Assembly: GCA_004552725.1 (NCBI GenBank)
Contig: SFNM01000008.1
Span: forward strand, 1-35,681
From: Bacteroidales bacterium
Lineage (GTDB): Bacteria; Bacteroidota; Bacteroidia; Bacteroidales; Muribaculaceae
Direction: 5' to 3'
Length of the DNA: 35,681 nt
This document shows, in pieces, positions 1-7,706 of this stretch; the stretch's first letter is position 1, and each line of letters begins with the position of its first letter. The notes under the pieces were generated by a model. The model made no database searches. It was not told the DNA's origin and saw only the letters and a list, made by a program, of their open reading frames with translations. The translations under genes were made by a program, and so were the position numbers.

Positions 1-24
1 TTCTCAAAAACAAAGATAACCAAA

Positions 25-56
25 AGGGTTGATACCTCGTGAGAAGTGTCAGCCCT
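25..56 (+). terminator. Terminator-like hairpin for a gene upstream of the window
   Basis: Arms of 11 bases (25-35 and 46-56) pair around a 10-base loop. The two non-identical positions become G-U pairs in plus-strand RNA, so the fold favours a plus transcript. A T-rich stretch (AATTTATTTTCTT) follows. It fits an intrinsic terminator of a gene that ends before base 1, but no gene end is visible to confirm this. Confidence 0.4.
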
Positions 57-108
57 AATTTATTTTCTTAGCAAAAGTTTTACCGGACAGTAATAAAATA
101 CTATAATC

Positions 109-717
109 ATGACACACTTTGAAAATTCGTTCGAAAACCTTTCGCAAATCTTCGCCCGTTGCGGCGAAAAAGTCGCTAACCTGGCATTGGCCGAACTCCA
201 ATCAGCAATCAATCAAGCCGTTGCCGCCCACGCATCACAAGCCGACGTCGAAGCCATCTTCGAGCCGGTGCGCTCATCCATCTCCGAAGCCAAAGCCGAG
301 CGCCGAGCCCGTCGCAGAGCCGCCAAAGCAAAAAAACAAGCCAAAGCCCCCACCAACAACAAGCCCTCTGCCGCTGCTACAGCGCCGGCTGAAGCCGAAA
401 AGCCCGCCGAAGCCGTCACCTCCGACATGGTAAAATACCTGCGCCGCTGCCCCGACAACTATATGCTCCAGGTGCTCAACAGTTACATCCACCTGCTCCT
501 CACCGGCGCACTCATCGACACCTCCGACGACCCGCGCTACCTGCGCCACTTTATCACCATGGCGCGTGCATCCAAAATCATCGACAACCCTCAACCCGCC
601 TCCATCGACAACCTCACCGACTTCTTCTTCGACAATCCCGCTCTGCCAATGCCTCGCGCCCAACGTCGCCAGTTTGAACGCGACCTCCGCAAACTCCGCC
701 ACCGCTCACACAATTAA
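109..717 (+). CDS. Hypothetical protein with a charged Ala/Lys-rich linker
   Basis: This 202-residue protein belongs to no family I recognise. Residues 1-60 look helical. Residues 60-105 form a low-complexity basic and Ala/Pro/Glu-rich stretch (AERRARRRAAKAKKQ, then APAEAEKPAEA). Residues 105-200 look like a compact helical domain with aromatic residues and a basic tail (RRQFERDLRKLRHRSHN). There is no signal peptide or membrane segment, so it is probably cytoplasmic; the basic linker could bind nucleic acid, which is inference. The ATG at 109 is the only good start, but no TAnnTTTG promoter is visible in 57-108. The strong codon bias for C-ending codons (gcc, gac, cgc) matches the neighbouring genes and supports this frame over the overlapping ones. 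Confidence 0.7.
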   Translation: MTHFENSFENLSQIFARCGEKVANLALAELQSAINQAVAAHASQADVEAIFEPVRSSISEAKAERRARRRAAKAKKQAKAPTNNKPSAAATAPAEAEKPAEAVTSDMVKYLRRCPDNYMLQVLNSYIHLLLTGALIDTSDDPRYLRHFITMARASKIIDNPQPASIDNLTDFFFDNPALPMPRAQRRQFERDLRKLRHRSHN

Positions 718-733
718 CCGCCCCGATTTTCTT

Positions 734-768
734 TGCACAAAAACTTACTAATTTGCCGTTTTTGTGCA
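734..768 (+). terminator. Perfect 11-bp inverted repeat after the first gene
   Basis: TGCACAAAAAC (734-744) and GTTTTTGTGCA (758-768) are exact inverted copies around a 13-base loop, 17 bases after the stop at 717. A T-rich stretch (GTTTTGGCAAGTTTT) follows. The position fits a terminator for the 109-717 gene. The low GC of the stem means a protein-binding site upstream of the next promoter is also possible. Confidence 0.45.
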
Positions 769-795
769 GTTTTGGCAAGTTTTAAACGCTCGTGC

Positions 796-826
796 TTGGC
801 CGTTTGGCAAAAAATTAGTAACTTTG
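796..826 (+). promoter_or_regulatory. Bacteroidota-type promoter for the acyltransferase-tex operon
   Basis: A -7 box TAACTTTG lies at 819-826, matching TAnnTTTG. A TTG at 796-798 sits 20 bases upstream, where the -33 element is expected. Transcription would start near 833, leaving a short leader before the ATG at 858. Confidence 0.55.
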
Positions 827-857
827 AAGCGTATATGACCTATCATTATCCCTCTCG

Positions 858-2060
858 ATGGATAGGACCTTAAATGATGTCACCAATATGACTAATTGTT
901 CAAGCATACCTGAAGAGTTTCAAGATATAGCACCTTACGATGATTTTGTGTATCAGCAGAAGATAGCATCGTTGGTGCAAGAACCCGGATTTGAACACGC
1001 CGTGCGATTTGTGATGCCCGGTGTGGATTATCCCGAATTTGTAAACAACTTGCTGAAAGTCAACAATCAAATCGACTTTCAGTACAATGTGATGGGCCCG
1101 TTCCTCGAGATGTTGGTCAGCCGCACCACCAACGGCCTGAGTTGCGATGGTCTCGAGAACTTAGAGCCCGGTCGTTGCTACACTTTTATCACCAACCACC
1201 GCGACATCGTACTCGACGCTTCGTTCCTCAACCTTTGCTTCATTCGACGTCGCATGCCCCTCACTCAAGTTGCCATCGGCAACAATCTTTTAATCTACGA
1301 TTGGATTACCGATTTGGTAAAACTCAATCGCAGTTTTATCGTCAAGCGCGACGTTCGCTTGGTCGATGCGCTCGAGGCTGCTCGACACCTCTCGGCATAT
1401 ATCCACTATGCCGTGAACACTCGCGGCGAATCGGTGTGGATTGCTCAGCGCGAAGGCCGAGCAAAAGACTCCAACGACCTCACTCAAGAAAGTTTGATTA
1501 AGATGGTGGGGCTCTCACCCGAGGCCGACACCCTCACCAACGTATTGAGTGCCAGCCTGTTGCCGGTGGCAATTTCTTACGAATACGACCCCAACGACTA
1601 TCTCAAAGTGCGAGAGTTCTTGCTCCGCCGTCGCAACCCCGACTTCAAAAAATCACAGCACGACGACTTGCTCAGCATGGAAACCGGACTGCTCGGACAC
1701 AAAGGGCGCGTACACTTCCGCTTCGGCAAGTGCATCAACACGGGTCTGACCGACAGCGGTGCAACCGAACGCAAAGAGGTCTTGCGCCAGGCTTGCCATA
1801 TCATCGACAGCACAATCCACAGCGGCTACGAAATTTTCCCCTGCAACTACATCGCTTTCGACGAAATCGAAAACGTAAAACGCTTTGCACAGCACTACAC
1901 CGCCGACGATGTGGCTGAATTCGACCGCTACATCGACCAACAGTTGCAACGCGTCGACGTGGAGAACATCACCGACGATGAGCGTACATTTATGCGCACC
2001 ATGATGCTCACCATGTATGCCAACCCGCTGAAGAACAAGCTGGTAGCCGTCGAAGCATAA
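858..2060 (+). CDS. Glycerophosphate-type acyltransferase (PlsB/PlsC superfamily)
   Basis: The 400-residue protein has the block order of glycerol-phosphate acyltransferases. A catalytic block NHRDIVLDASF lies at residues 113-123, followed by a block II-like LNRSFIVKRDV, a block III-like WIAQREGRAKDSNDL and a block IV-like LLPVAISYEYDP. Enzymes of this superfamily move an acyl chain to the hydroxyl of glycerol-3-phosphate, lysophosphatidate or a related lipid at the inner membrane. The exact acceptor cannot be read from the sequence. His114 and Asp120 are separated by five residues rather than the usual four (HX4D). No membrane segment is obvious. The gene is the first of a five-gene operon; the next start is 13 bases after its stop. 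An ATG at 888 is an alternative start. Confidence 0.8.
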   Translation: MDRTLNDVTNMTNCSSIPEEFQDIAPYDDFVYQQKIASLVQEPGFEHAVRFVMPGVDYPEFVNNLLKVNNQIDFQYNVMGPFLEMLVSRTTNGLSCDGLENLEPGRCYTFITNHRDIVLDASFLNLCFIRRRMPLTQVAIGNNLLIYDWITDLVKLNRSFIVKRDVRLVDALEAARHLSAYIHYAVNTRGESVWIAQREGRAKDSNDLTQESLIKMVGLSPEADTLTNVLSASLLPVAISYEYDPNDYLKVREFLLRRRNPDFKKSQHDDLLSMETGLLGHKGRVHFRFGKCINTGLTDSGATERKEVLRQACHIIDSTIHSGYEIFPCNYIAFDEIENVKRFAQHYTADDVAEFDRYIDQQLQRVDVENITDDERTFMRTMMLTMYANPLKNKLVAVEA

Positions 2061-2073
2061 TTTTTCTTCCGCC

Positions 2074-3252
2074 ATGCGTATTTCCTTGCTCACCCTGCTC
2101 CCGGCATTGGTGATTTGCGCCGGTATCGACCTTGCTTTGGTGAAGTCGATGCTCCGACTATCCGTGGCGCCGGCGCTTCGGCGAGCATACACATGGCTCA
2201 CAGCACTCACCGCCCTGTTAGTAATCTTTCTCATTGCCGTCCCCAAGAAAGATTGCAGCGACGGGCTGTTGGAAGTGCTCACCTACATTGTATTCTTCAT
2301 CATCAGCCAATACTCCGCCAAGTTTTTAGCCCTGATACCGGCGGCATTGCTCTCATGGCGCCGCGCCTCATCCAAGATAGTGCGTTGGGTGCCGCTGGCA
2401 ATTGCCGCTACGGTATTCGGTTCTATGTGGTGGGGGACGTTTGTCACTCGCTTCTCCACCAATGTCAACGAGGTTGACATCCCGCTTACCAACTTACCCG
2501 AAGCCTTCAATGGCTATAAGATAGTACAAATCAGCGACATACACATCGCTTCATTTGGTCATGACACCAACTTCATTGCCCAAGTAGTCGATGAAGTCAA
2601 TGCCTTGAAGCCCGACTTGATTGTATTCACCGGCGATATTGTCACACGCAAAACTTCCGAACTGCAACCATTCGTATCCACTCTCGCACGCCTCTCCGCG
2701 CCCGATGGGGTATTGGCCGTGAAAGGCAACCACGATTATGGAAATTACTGCCACTGGCCAAACGAAGCCCTCCACCAAGCCAACAACCGCCTACTCGACT
2801 CGCTCTTCGCTGCAATGCACTGGCGGTTGCTCACCAACGCTACCGACACCATCAGTCGCGGCTCGCAGTTCATCACCGTCACCGGTGTGGAATACGAGTC
2901 GATGTTTGCCGACGAAGATGTGTTTGCGCGCGACCTCCACAAAGCCATCGACATCCAAGCCGCAAAAGACTCAGGTTGCCACATATTGCTTTACCACAGC
3001 CCGCAAAAATGGGACCAAGACATCGCTGCGCTCAACACTTTCAACCTAACTCTCAGCGGCCACACCCACGCCATGCAAATGGAAGTTTTGGGATTGTCGC
3101 CCGCTGCTTTGCGCTACGACCGTTGGGCCGGGCTCTACCAACACGATGGCTCTTATTTATATGTAAATCGAGGCATCGGCACCGTGGGCTTTCCCTCGCG
3201 CATCGGCTGCCATCCCGAAATCACTCTTCTAACCCTTAAATCCACCCACTGA
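2074..3252 (+). CDS. Membrane-anchored calcineurin-like metallophosphoesterase
   Basis: The protein has 392 residues. The N-terminal 130 or so contain about four hydrophobic segments, so the enzyme is inner-membrane anchored. The catalytic part then shows the dinuclear-metal phosphoesterase motifs in order: QISDIHIASF, VFTGDIV, VKGNHDYG, LLYHSPQKW and LSGHTHAMQM. This layout matches the YkuE/YaeI-like subfamily, whose members hydrolyse phosphoesters or phospholipid-derived pyrophosphates, but no substrate can be assigned here. It follows the acyltransferase by 13 bases and precedes tex by 2, so it is co-transcribed. Pairing with an acyltransferase makes a lipid-related role plausible (inference). 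Confidence 0.87.
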   Translation: MRISLLTLLPALVICAGIDLALVKSMLRLSVAPALRRAYTWLTALTALLVIFLIAVPKKDCSDGLLEVLTYIVFFIISQYSAKFLALIPAALLSWRRASSKIVRWVPLAIAATVFGSMWWGTFVTRFSTNVNEVDIPLTNLPEAFNGYKIVQISDIHIASFGHDTNFIAQVVDEVNALKPDLIVFTGDIVTRKTSELQPFVSTLARLSAPDGVLAVKGNHDYGNYCHWPNEALHQANNRLLDSLFAAMHWRLLTNATDTISRGSQFITVTGVEYESMFADEDVFARDLHKAIDIQAAKDSGCHILLYHSPQKWDQDIAALNTFNLTLSGHTHAMQMEVLGLSPAALRYDRWAGLYQHDGSYLYVNRGIGTVGFPSRIGCHPEITLLTLKSTH

Positions 3253-3254
3253 CC

Positions 3255-5390
3255 ATGGCCGACATTATTGAAACTGCTGCACAACGGCTCAATTTGCCGG
3301 TGAATAAAGTGCGCGCCACAGCCCAACTCCTCGCATCAGGCGCCACAATCCCTTTTATCAGCCGATACCGCAAAGAAGTCACCGGCAACCTCAACGAAAT
3401 AGAAATCAACAACATACAACTCGAAATCGAGCGCCTTACACGCCTCGAAGAGCGTCGTGATGCAATCATTGAAGCCATCCGACAGCAAGACAAACTCTCC
3501 GACGACCTGCTCCAACGCATCAACGAGGCTTCTACAGCCGCCGAACTCGAAGACTTATACCTTCCATACCGTCCCAAACGCCGCACTCGCGCCTCTATCG
3601 CTCGCGACCGTGGGTTAGAGCCATTGGCGCGTATGATTATGTCGGACAAGGGCTTGCCCGACCCACAGGCTGCAGCCGAGCGCTTCGTCAAAGGCGAAGT
3701 CAAATCCCCCGACGAAGCATTGGCCGGCGCTCTTGACATCATTGCGGAATGGATTGCAGAATCCGTGCCCGCTCGCAACATCGTGCGCAACCACCTACGT
3801 CGCGAAGCAGTAGTTCGCGCTTCGCTCAACCCCAAAGCCGACGACCCGGAAAAAATCAATACCTTCCGCGCATACTCTTCATTCTCACACCCCATGCGCT
3901 CCATCGCCTCGCACCAATACTTGGCGCTCCAGCGCGGTCAAGCCGAAGGCGTATTGCGCCTGTCGATAGATATCGACGACGACAAAGCCATCGACGAAGT
4001 GAAAAAGCGCACCATCAAACAATCCGGTACCGTACCATCGCGCAAATTAGTGGCCGATGCCGTGGACGACGGCTATCGCCGCCTGCTTCGTCCCCAAATC
4101 GAGACCGAAGTCGACGCTCTCTGGCGCGAAACCGCTGAGAAAGCCGCTATCAATATCTTCTCCGACAACCTGCGCCAACTGCTGTTAGCTGCCCCGTTGC
4201 GCGAGCGCAACGTGCTGGCCATCGACCCCGGTTATCGCACCGGATGCAAGGTGGTGGCTCTCGATAGCAATGGCAATCTCTTAGCCGACGACATCATATA
4301 TCCCAACGAGCCCAAGCGCGACACCGTGGCCGCAATGCGCACTCTCATGCGCCTAATCGACGAGTACGAAATCGAAGCAATCGCCCTTGGCGACCGCACT
4401 GCCTCACGCGCCACTGCCGACTTCCTCCGCTCCAGCGGCATAGCCGACTTCTGCGAAGTGTTCGTGGTGAGCGAAAACGGCGCCTCCGTTTACTCCGCTT
4501 CCGACCTCGCTCGCGAAGAATTTCCCGATAAAGACGTCACGGTGCGCGGAGCCGTTTCCATCGGCCGCCGACTCATCGACCCACTGGCCGAATTGGTGAA
4601 AATCGACCCAAAAAGCATCGGCGTGGGCCAGTATCAGCACGATGTGGACCAAACCGAACTGCGTCGCGCATTGGATTTCGTAGTAGAAAGTTGCGTGAAT
4701 TCCGTAGGAGTGAACCTCAACACCGCCTCGCCCCAACTGCTTGGCTATGTGGCCGGTATCGGCCGGCAAATGGCCGCTCGCATCGTGGAATATCGCACCG
4801 CTCACGGCGCCTTCGCCTCGCGCCACGACTTGCTCAACGTGCCACGCCTCGGTGCTAAAATCTTTGAGCAAGCAGCCGGTTTTTTGCGCGTGCCTGAGTC
4901 GTCGAACCCGCTCGACAACACCGGCATCCACCCCGAAAGTTACCCCATCGTGGAACGTATGGCACGCGATTTAAATGTCGACACCGACCAACTGCCCGCC
5001 AATAACGCGCTCATCGACCGCATTGACCCCACCCGATATGCCGACGCCGGCCAAGAAACTGTCAGCGACATCATTGCAGAACTGCGTCGCCCGGGCCGCG
5101 ACCCCCGCGAAGGTGCCGACAACGTGGAATTTGACCCCACAATCAAAGAAATCGACGACGTAAAACCCGGCATGATTCTTCCCGGCAAGGTCAACAATAT
5201 CACCGCTTTCGGTGCTTTCATCGACATCGGCATCAAAGAAAACGGTCTCTTGCACGTGTCGCAAATGGGCCGCGGACGCCGTGTGTCCAACCCCGCCGAA
5301 GTGGTAAAAATCAATCAAATTATCAACGTGAAAGTGCTCGACGTCGACTTGGAACGCCGCCGCATTTCATTATCCATCAAAGATTTATGA
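3255..5390 (+). CDS. tex: Tex family S1 RNA-binding transcription accessory protein
   Basis: The 711 residues show the Tex domain order. A helical N-terminal region carries the family signature ATIPFISRYRKEVTGNL (residues about 30-48). A YqgF/RNase H-like domain begins near 318 (VLAIDPGYRTGCKVVALD). Tandem helix-hairpin-helix motifs lie at about 495-550 (YVAGIGRQMAARIVEYR, then LLNVPRLGAKIFEQAAGFL). A C-terminal S1 domain spans 637-709 (GKVNNITAFGAFIDIG, NGLLHVSQM). Tex binds RNA and affects transcription and stress survival in other bacteria; its precise activity is not settled. The ATG at 3255 comes 2 bases after the previous stop, and the TGA overlaps the next ATG by 4 bases (ATGA), indicating translational coupling. 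Confidence 0.95.
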   Translation: MADIIETAAQRLNLPVNKVRATAQLLASGATIPFISRYRKEVTGNLNEIEINNIQLEIERLTRLEERRDAIIEAIRQQDKLSDDLLQRINEASTAAELEDLYLPYRPKRRTRASIARDRGLEPLARMIMSDKGLPDPQAAAERFVKGEVKSPDEALAGALDIIAEWIAESVPARNIVRNHLRREAVVRASLNPKADDPEKINTFRAYSSFSHPMRSIASHQYLALQRGQAEGVLRLSIDIDDDKAIDEVKKRTIKQSGTVPSRKLVADAVDDGYRRLLRPQIETEVDALWRETAEKAAINIFSDNLRQLLLAAPLRERNVLAIDPGYRTGCKVVALDSNGNLLADDIIYPNEPKRDTVAAMRTLMRLIDEYEIEAIALGDRTASRATADFLRSSGIADFCEVFVVSENGASVYSASDLAREEFPDKDVTVRGAVSIGRRLIDPLAELVKIDPKSIGVGQYQHDVDQTELRRALDFVVESCVNSVGVNLNTASPQLLGYVAGIGRQMAARIVEYRTAHGAFASRHDLLNVPRLGAKIFEQAAGFLRVPESSNPLDNTGIHPESYPIVERMARDLNVDTDQLPANNALIDRIDPTRYADAGQETVSDIIAELRRPGRDPREGADNVEFDPTIKEIDDVKPGMILPGKVNNITAFGAFIDIGIKENGLLHVSQMGRGRRVSNPAEVVKINQIINVKVLDVDLERRRISLSIKDL

Positions 5391-5782
5391 ACAGCGAAGT
5401 AGTGCTTTGTCTCGGCTCAAATGTTGCTGACCGCCGCCAACGGCTCGACGGCGCGATACATCGCCTCGCCGCGCTCCTCACCATTCGCGACTACTCCGAA
5501 GCGGTGGAGTCGGCCGACGTCAGCGGCCTCGGCCGCGACTACCTTAATATCGTGGCCCGTTGCTCCACTTCACTATCCCTCAACGACTTACGTTCGCTAA
5601 TCGCTGAAATAGAAACCATTGAAGGCCGCACTCCGCAGTCGAAAACCTCCGGCAGTATGCCCATCGACATCGATGTGGTGATGTACAACGGCAAAGTGGT
5701 GAGTCCATGCGACTTCCACCGCGACTATTTCCGCCAAGCATATCAATTATTAACATTAAAGCCCCAATCACTATGTCTGTAG
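5387..5782 (+). CDS. folK: Short HPPK (FolK)-like protein
   Basis: The 131-residue protein is related to 6-hydroxymethyl-7,8-dihydropterin pyrophosphokinase, which transfers pyrophosphate from ATP in folate synthesis. Family landmarks are CLGSNVADR near the N-terminus, DYLNIVARC at about 50, a helix ending in IETIEGR, and PIDIDVVMYNG with the two metal-binding aspartates. It is shorter than the usual 155-170 residues. Aligned to E. coli HPPK from memory, Arg82 is kept but the Trp89 and Arg92 positions read Ser and Met, and the C-terminal substrate region is shortened. It may therefore be a divergent paralogue rather than the main folate enzyme. It overlaps tex by 4 bases and the next gene by 10. 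Confidence 0.7.
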   Translation: MNSEVVLCLGSNVADRRQRLDGAIHRLAALLTIRDYSEAVESADVSGLGRDYLNIVARCSTSLSLNDLRSLIAEIETIEGRTPQSKTSGSMPIDIDVVMYNGKVVSPCDFHRDYFRQAYQLLTLKPQSLCL

Positions 5783-6783
5783 TTCTGTATATCAATAAGT
5801 TAGGCGACGACTCCATCGCCATCATCGGCACCATGCGCCGTTATTTCGACCTCTCATTCTTTGAAGTAAGCGATTTATTGGAGCAAGAATTGCCCATTGA
5901 ATTGCCGCCTTTGGACGACACATACGTAGATGCCTTTATCAGCGAAATGGGCCAAGTGCAGTCGAATATCGACCGTTCGCCCGGCCTAACTACGGAGAAT
6001 ATAATTGAAATTGCTACCGGGGCATTTGAAAATGTATTCGGCCAAAATGGTCAAGCACCAAGTCAGGGTGCCAAGCCCACCGAGTCCGGCGACGCGGCAC
6101 CATTTGCCACACAGAAGCCAACAACCGACCTCAGCGACGCGGCGCCATTTGCTCGCCAGGAACCAACAACCGACCTCAGCGACTCGGCACCCTTTGCCAC
6201 GCAGGAGCCAACAACCGACCTCGGCGACTCGATCGGCAAGTTCACTGTGCGCATCACCAATGCCGGACCGGCCAAATTGGCTATAGTGAAATTTGTGAAA
6301 GAGCAGTTAAATTGTTCGTTGGCCAAAGCCAAGGACATGGTCGACAACGGTGTAATTCCACTGGAATGTAGCCGCCAAGAAGCTGATGAGTTTGTTAACG
6401 AGTTGGCTGCATTAGACTGCCGTGCCACCATCTCCACAGCATCGGCCGCCAAACCCCAAACCGCCACCAAACCGCAGACTCAATCCAAACCTCAAGCCTC
6501 CGGCGAAGCCTTGTGCCCGTGCGGCTCCGGCAAGCCATTCTCGCAATGCCATGGCCGCAGCGCTTCATCGCAGTCAGCGTCAGGCAAAGTGTCGATAGAG
6601 ATTGTGAAAGTAGGCAGCCCCGCCTTCAAAATGCTCGGCATCATCACCAAAGCCTACGGCATCGGTTACAGCGAAGCCGGCGCATACCTGCGCAACGGCG
6701 CCAAACTCCCCGAACTCCCCGCCTCCGAAGCCGCCAAAGTAGCCGACCAACTACGGGCCATCGGCTCCGAAGTCCGCTACTAA
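5773..6783 (+). CDS. Protein with three L7/L12-like domains and a SEC-C motif
   Basis: I chose the ATG at 5773 (MSVVLYINKL), which gives 336 residues and overlaps the FolK-like stop by 10 bases. An upstream ATG at 5707 would bury 66 more bases in that gene. Residues 155-221 closely resemble the C-terminal domain of ribosomal protein L7/L12 (ITNAGPAKLAIVKFVKEQLN, then SLAKAKDMVDNG). Residues 1-67 and 272-336 show weaker versions of the same pattern. A SEC-C zinc motif CPCGSGKPFSQCH lies at 248-260, and three 15-residue repeats at 107-151. SEC-C motifs elsewhere bind zinc and often contact the ribosome or SecB; L7/L12 domains recruit translation factors. A role at the ribosome is thus a reasonable guess, not shown. 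It is the last gene of the tex operon. Confidence 0.8.
   Translation: MSVVLYINKLGDDSIAIIGTMRRYFDLSFFEVSDLLEQELPIELPPLDDTYVDAFISEMGQVQSNIDRSPGLTTENIIEIATGAFENVFGQNGQAPSQGAKPTESGDAAPFATQKPTTDLSDAAPFARQEPTTDLSDSAPFATQEPTTDLGDSIGKFTVRITNAGPAKLAIVKFVKEQLNCSLAKAKDMVDNGVIPLECSRQEADEFVNELAALDCRATISTASAAKPQTATKPQTQSKPQASGEALCPCGSGKPFSQCHGRSASSQSASGKVSIEIVKVGSPAFKMLGIITKAYGIGYSEAGAYLRNGAKLPELPASEAAKVADQLRAIGSEVRY
6091..6225 (+). repeat. Three tandem 45-bp coding repeats
   Basis: Three in-frame copies encode the 15-residue unit D-[AS]-A-P-F-A-[TR]-Q-[KE]-P-T-T-D-L-[SG] in the linker between the first and second L7/L12-like domains. The copies differ mostly by single bases, so they are recent or kept similar by recombination. 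Copy number may vary between strains. Confidence 0.9.
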
Positions 6784-6901
6784 TCCCAATGCCGTAATTC
6801 TCCGCCGGACTTAATAGGGTTATATATACACGCGTTCTTCGCGCTTGGTTCCACTGCAATCTAAGATGAGTTTCGGTAGAACGACAGTGGCACCACAATT
6901 C
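6784..6901. other. Gene-free spacer after the tex operon
   Basis: This 118-base stretch lies between the SEC-C gene stop and the perfect palindrome at 6902. I see no gene, promoter box or terminator hairpin with a T-run. A weak pair CCACTG/CAGTGG is too short to call. Confidence 0.6.
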
Positions 6902-6949
6902 CTGTACAAAACTACTACACATTTCAATTATTGTAGTAGTTTTGTACAG
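6902..6949. repeat. Perfect 18-bp inverted repeat, second copy of the abiEi operator-like palindrome
   Basis: Arms 6902-6919 and 6932-6949 are exact inverted copies (CTGTACAAAACTACTACA and its complement) around a 12-base loop. The abiEi promoter at 7707-7752 carries a copy with the same arm sequence and the same 12-base spacing. Each arm contains TAGTTTTG, a match to TAnnTTTG, on opposite strands. AbiEi-type antitoxins bind inverted repeats in their own promoters, so this is likely a second binding site. A hairpin terminator is less likely because no T-run follows. Confidence 0.8.
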
Positions 6950-7006
6950 AGCCCATATTCTTTCCATAGGTTCTCGGTTCGCTTTTGAATATATTCTACT
7001 ACCTCA

Positions 7007-7135
7007 TTAAATATACAGCAATCGCTCATGGAAGTATCGAGTAAGTATCGTCTGAAAGAAAAGTCCATCTCGCTTCGCCACATTAAGCAAACGGCTCCTA
7101 ACGGAATGGCTAATGTTTGCATGTCGCTTACTCAT
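7007..7135 (-). pseudogene. Truncated AbiEii-like nucleotidyltransferase toxin (N-terminal remnant)
   Basis: The ATG at 7135 overlaps the AbiEi stop (ATGA), the usual antitoxin-toxin coupling. The 42-residue frame includes SVRSRLLNVAKRDGLFFQ and ILTRYFHERLLYI, then stops at TAA (7007-7009). This matches the start of AbiEii/AbiGii toxins, where a SVRARLLNLAR...LLTRYALERLLYRL pattern precedes the nucleotidyltransferase core. Full-length toxins have about 250-300 residues, so the catalytic core (GGT.L and DxD region) is absent. A different frame in 6928-7010 (FNEVVEYIQKRTENLWKE) might be the C-terminal tail left by an internal deletion, but that is weak. The remnant cannot be a working toxin. 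Confidence 0.75.
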
Positions 7136-7692
7136 AGTTTCACGCTAAGATAATGTTGGAGAATGTTGGATATTCTAAGGATATGCGCGTATTTCATCAA
7201 CTTGGAGATGTCGCGATCAGCACGAGCCAAATATGCTGTAAGGACCTCCGAGCATACATCGGTTCCAATCTTATTGCGAAATTTAATTGCATCACAAACA
7301 CATCTTTCAATATCATAAATACGAATTGAATATCCCCCAACATTCATTGTGGTTATACCAAGGTCAAATATGCTTTCCGTGATAAAGTAAAATTCAATTG
7401 AAGGATAATCCGGTGACACAATTTTTCTGCCTCGCTTGACTGCCACATGGTATGCCTGCGGAATAGTTGTAGTAAGCGAATAAATATTCCACGCAGTCCA
7501 ACGACAAACAACGCCTCCAGGGGCTATTGCTTCAATATCGATCATTATATCTGCCAGTTGGTCGGGCGTAGCATATATGCCTCGACGAACTTGAACGAGT
7601 TCGCCTTCCCGGTACTTTTGCAACATTGAGTAATACTGTGAACGTCCCCGGCGCTTGGCCGCGTTGGAAGTATAAAATGATTTGGTAAGCAT
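7132..7692 (-). CDS. AbiEi-like type IV antitoxin / transcriptional regulator
   Basis: From the ATG at 7692 (MLTKSFYTSNAAKRRG) the protein has 186 residues, normal for AbiEi. Residues 1-55 form a winged-helix domain with the typical turn LVQVRRGIYATPDQL. The C-terminal domain has the family patterns CRWTAWNIYSLTTTIP, YHVAVKRGRKI, IRIYDIERCVCDAIKFR and a final YAHILRISNILQHYL. AbiEi antitoxins repress their own operon and neutralise the AbiEii nucleotidyltransferase without direct binding. A longer reading from 7794 would place 34 residues over the operator and the TACCTTTG box, so I reject it. The partner toxin is truncated, leaving an orphan regulator. The region is more AT-rich than its neighbours, which suggests transfer. 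Confidence 0.85.
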   Translation of the reverse strand: MLTKSFYTSNAAKRRGRSQYYSMLQKYREGELVQVRRGIYATPDQLADIMIDIEAIAPGGVVCRWTAWNIYSLTTTIPQAYHVAVKRGRKIVSPDYPSIEFYFITESIFDLGITTMNVGGYSIRIYDIERCVCDAIKFRNKIGTDVCSEVLTAYLARADRDISKLMKYAHILRISNILQHYLSVKL

Positions 7693-7706
7693 ATATTTTG
7701 AAAATT

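Noticed and set aside
274..702. 142-residue minus-strand frame opposite the first gene
   Set aside because: Its Gly/Val-rich composition is the reverse-strand shadow of the GC-biased plus-strand gene.
5707..5772. Upstream start for the L7/L12-like/SEC-C protein
   Set aside because: It would overlap the FolK-like gene by 76 bases and add a Pro-rich stretch unlike the domain; the ATG at 5773 begins the first domain cleanly.
6644..6967. 107-residue minus-strand frame across the end of the SEC-C gene
   Set aside because: It overlaps well-supported coding on the plus strand, has Arg-rich shadow composition, and spans the palindrome.
6928..7122. 64-residue minus-strand frame ending at 6928
   Set aside because: Its first half is out of frame with the AbiEii remnant; only the tail might be a leftover of the toxin C-terminus, and that is too weak to call.
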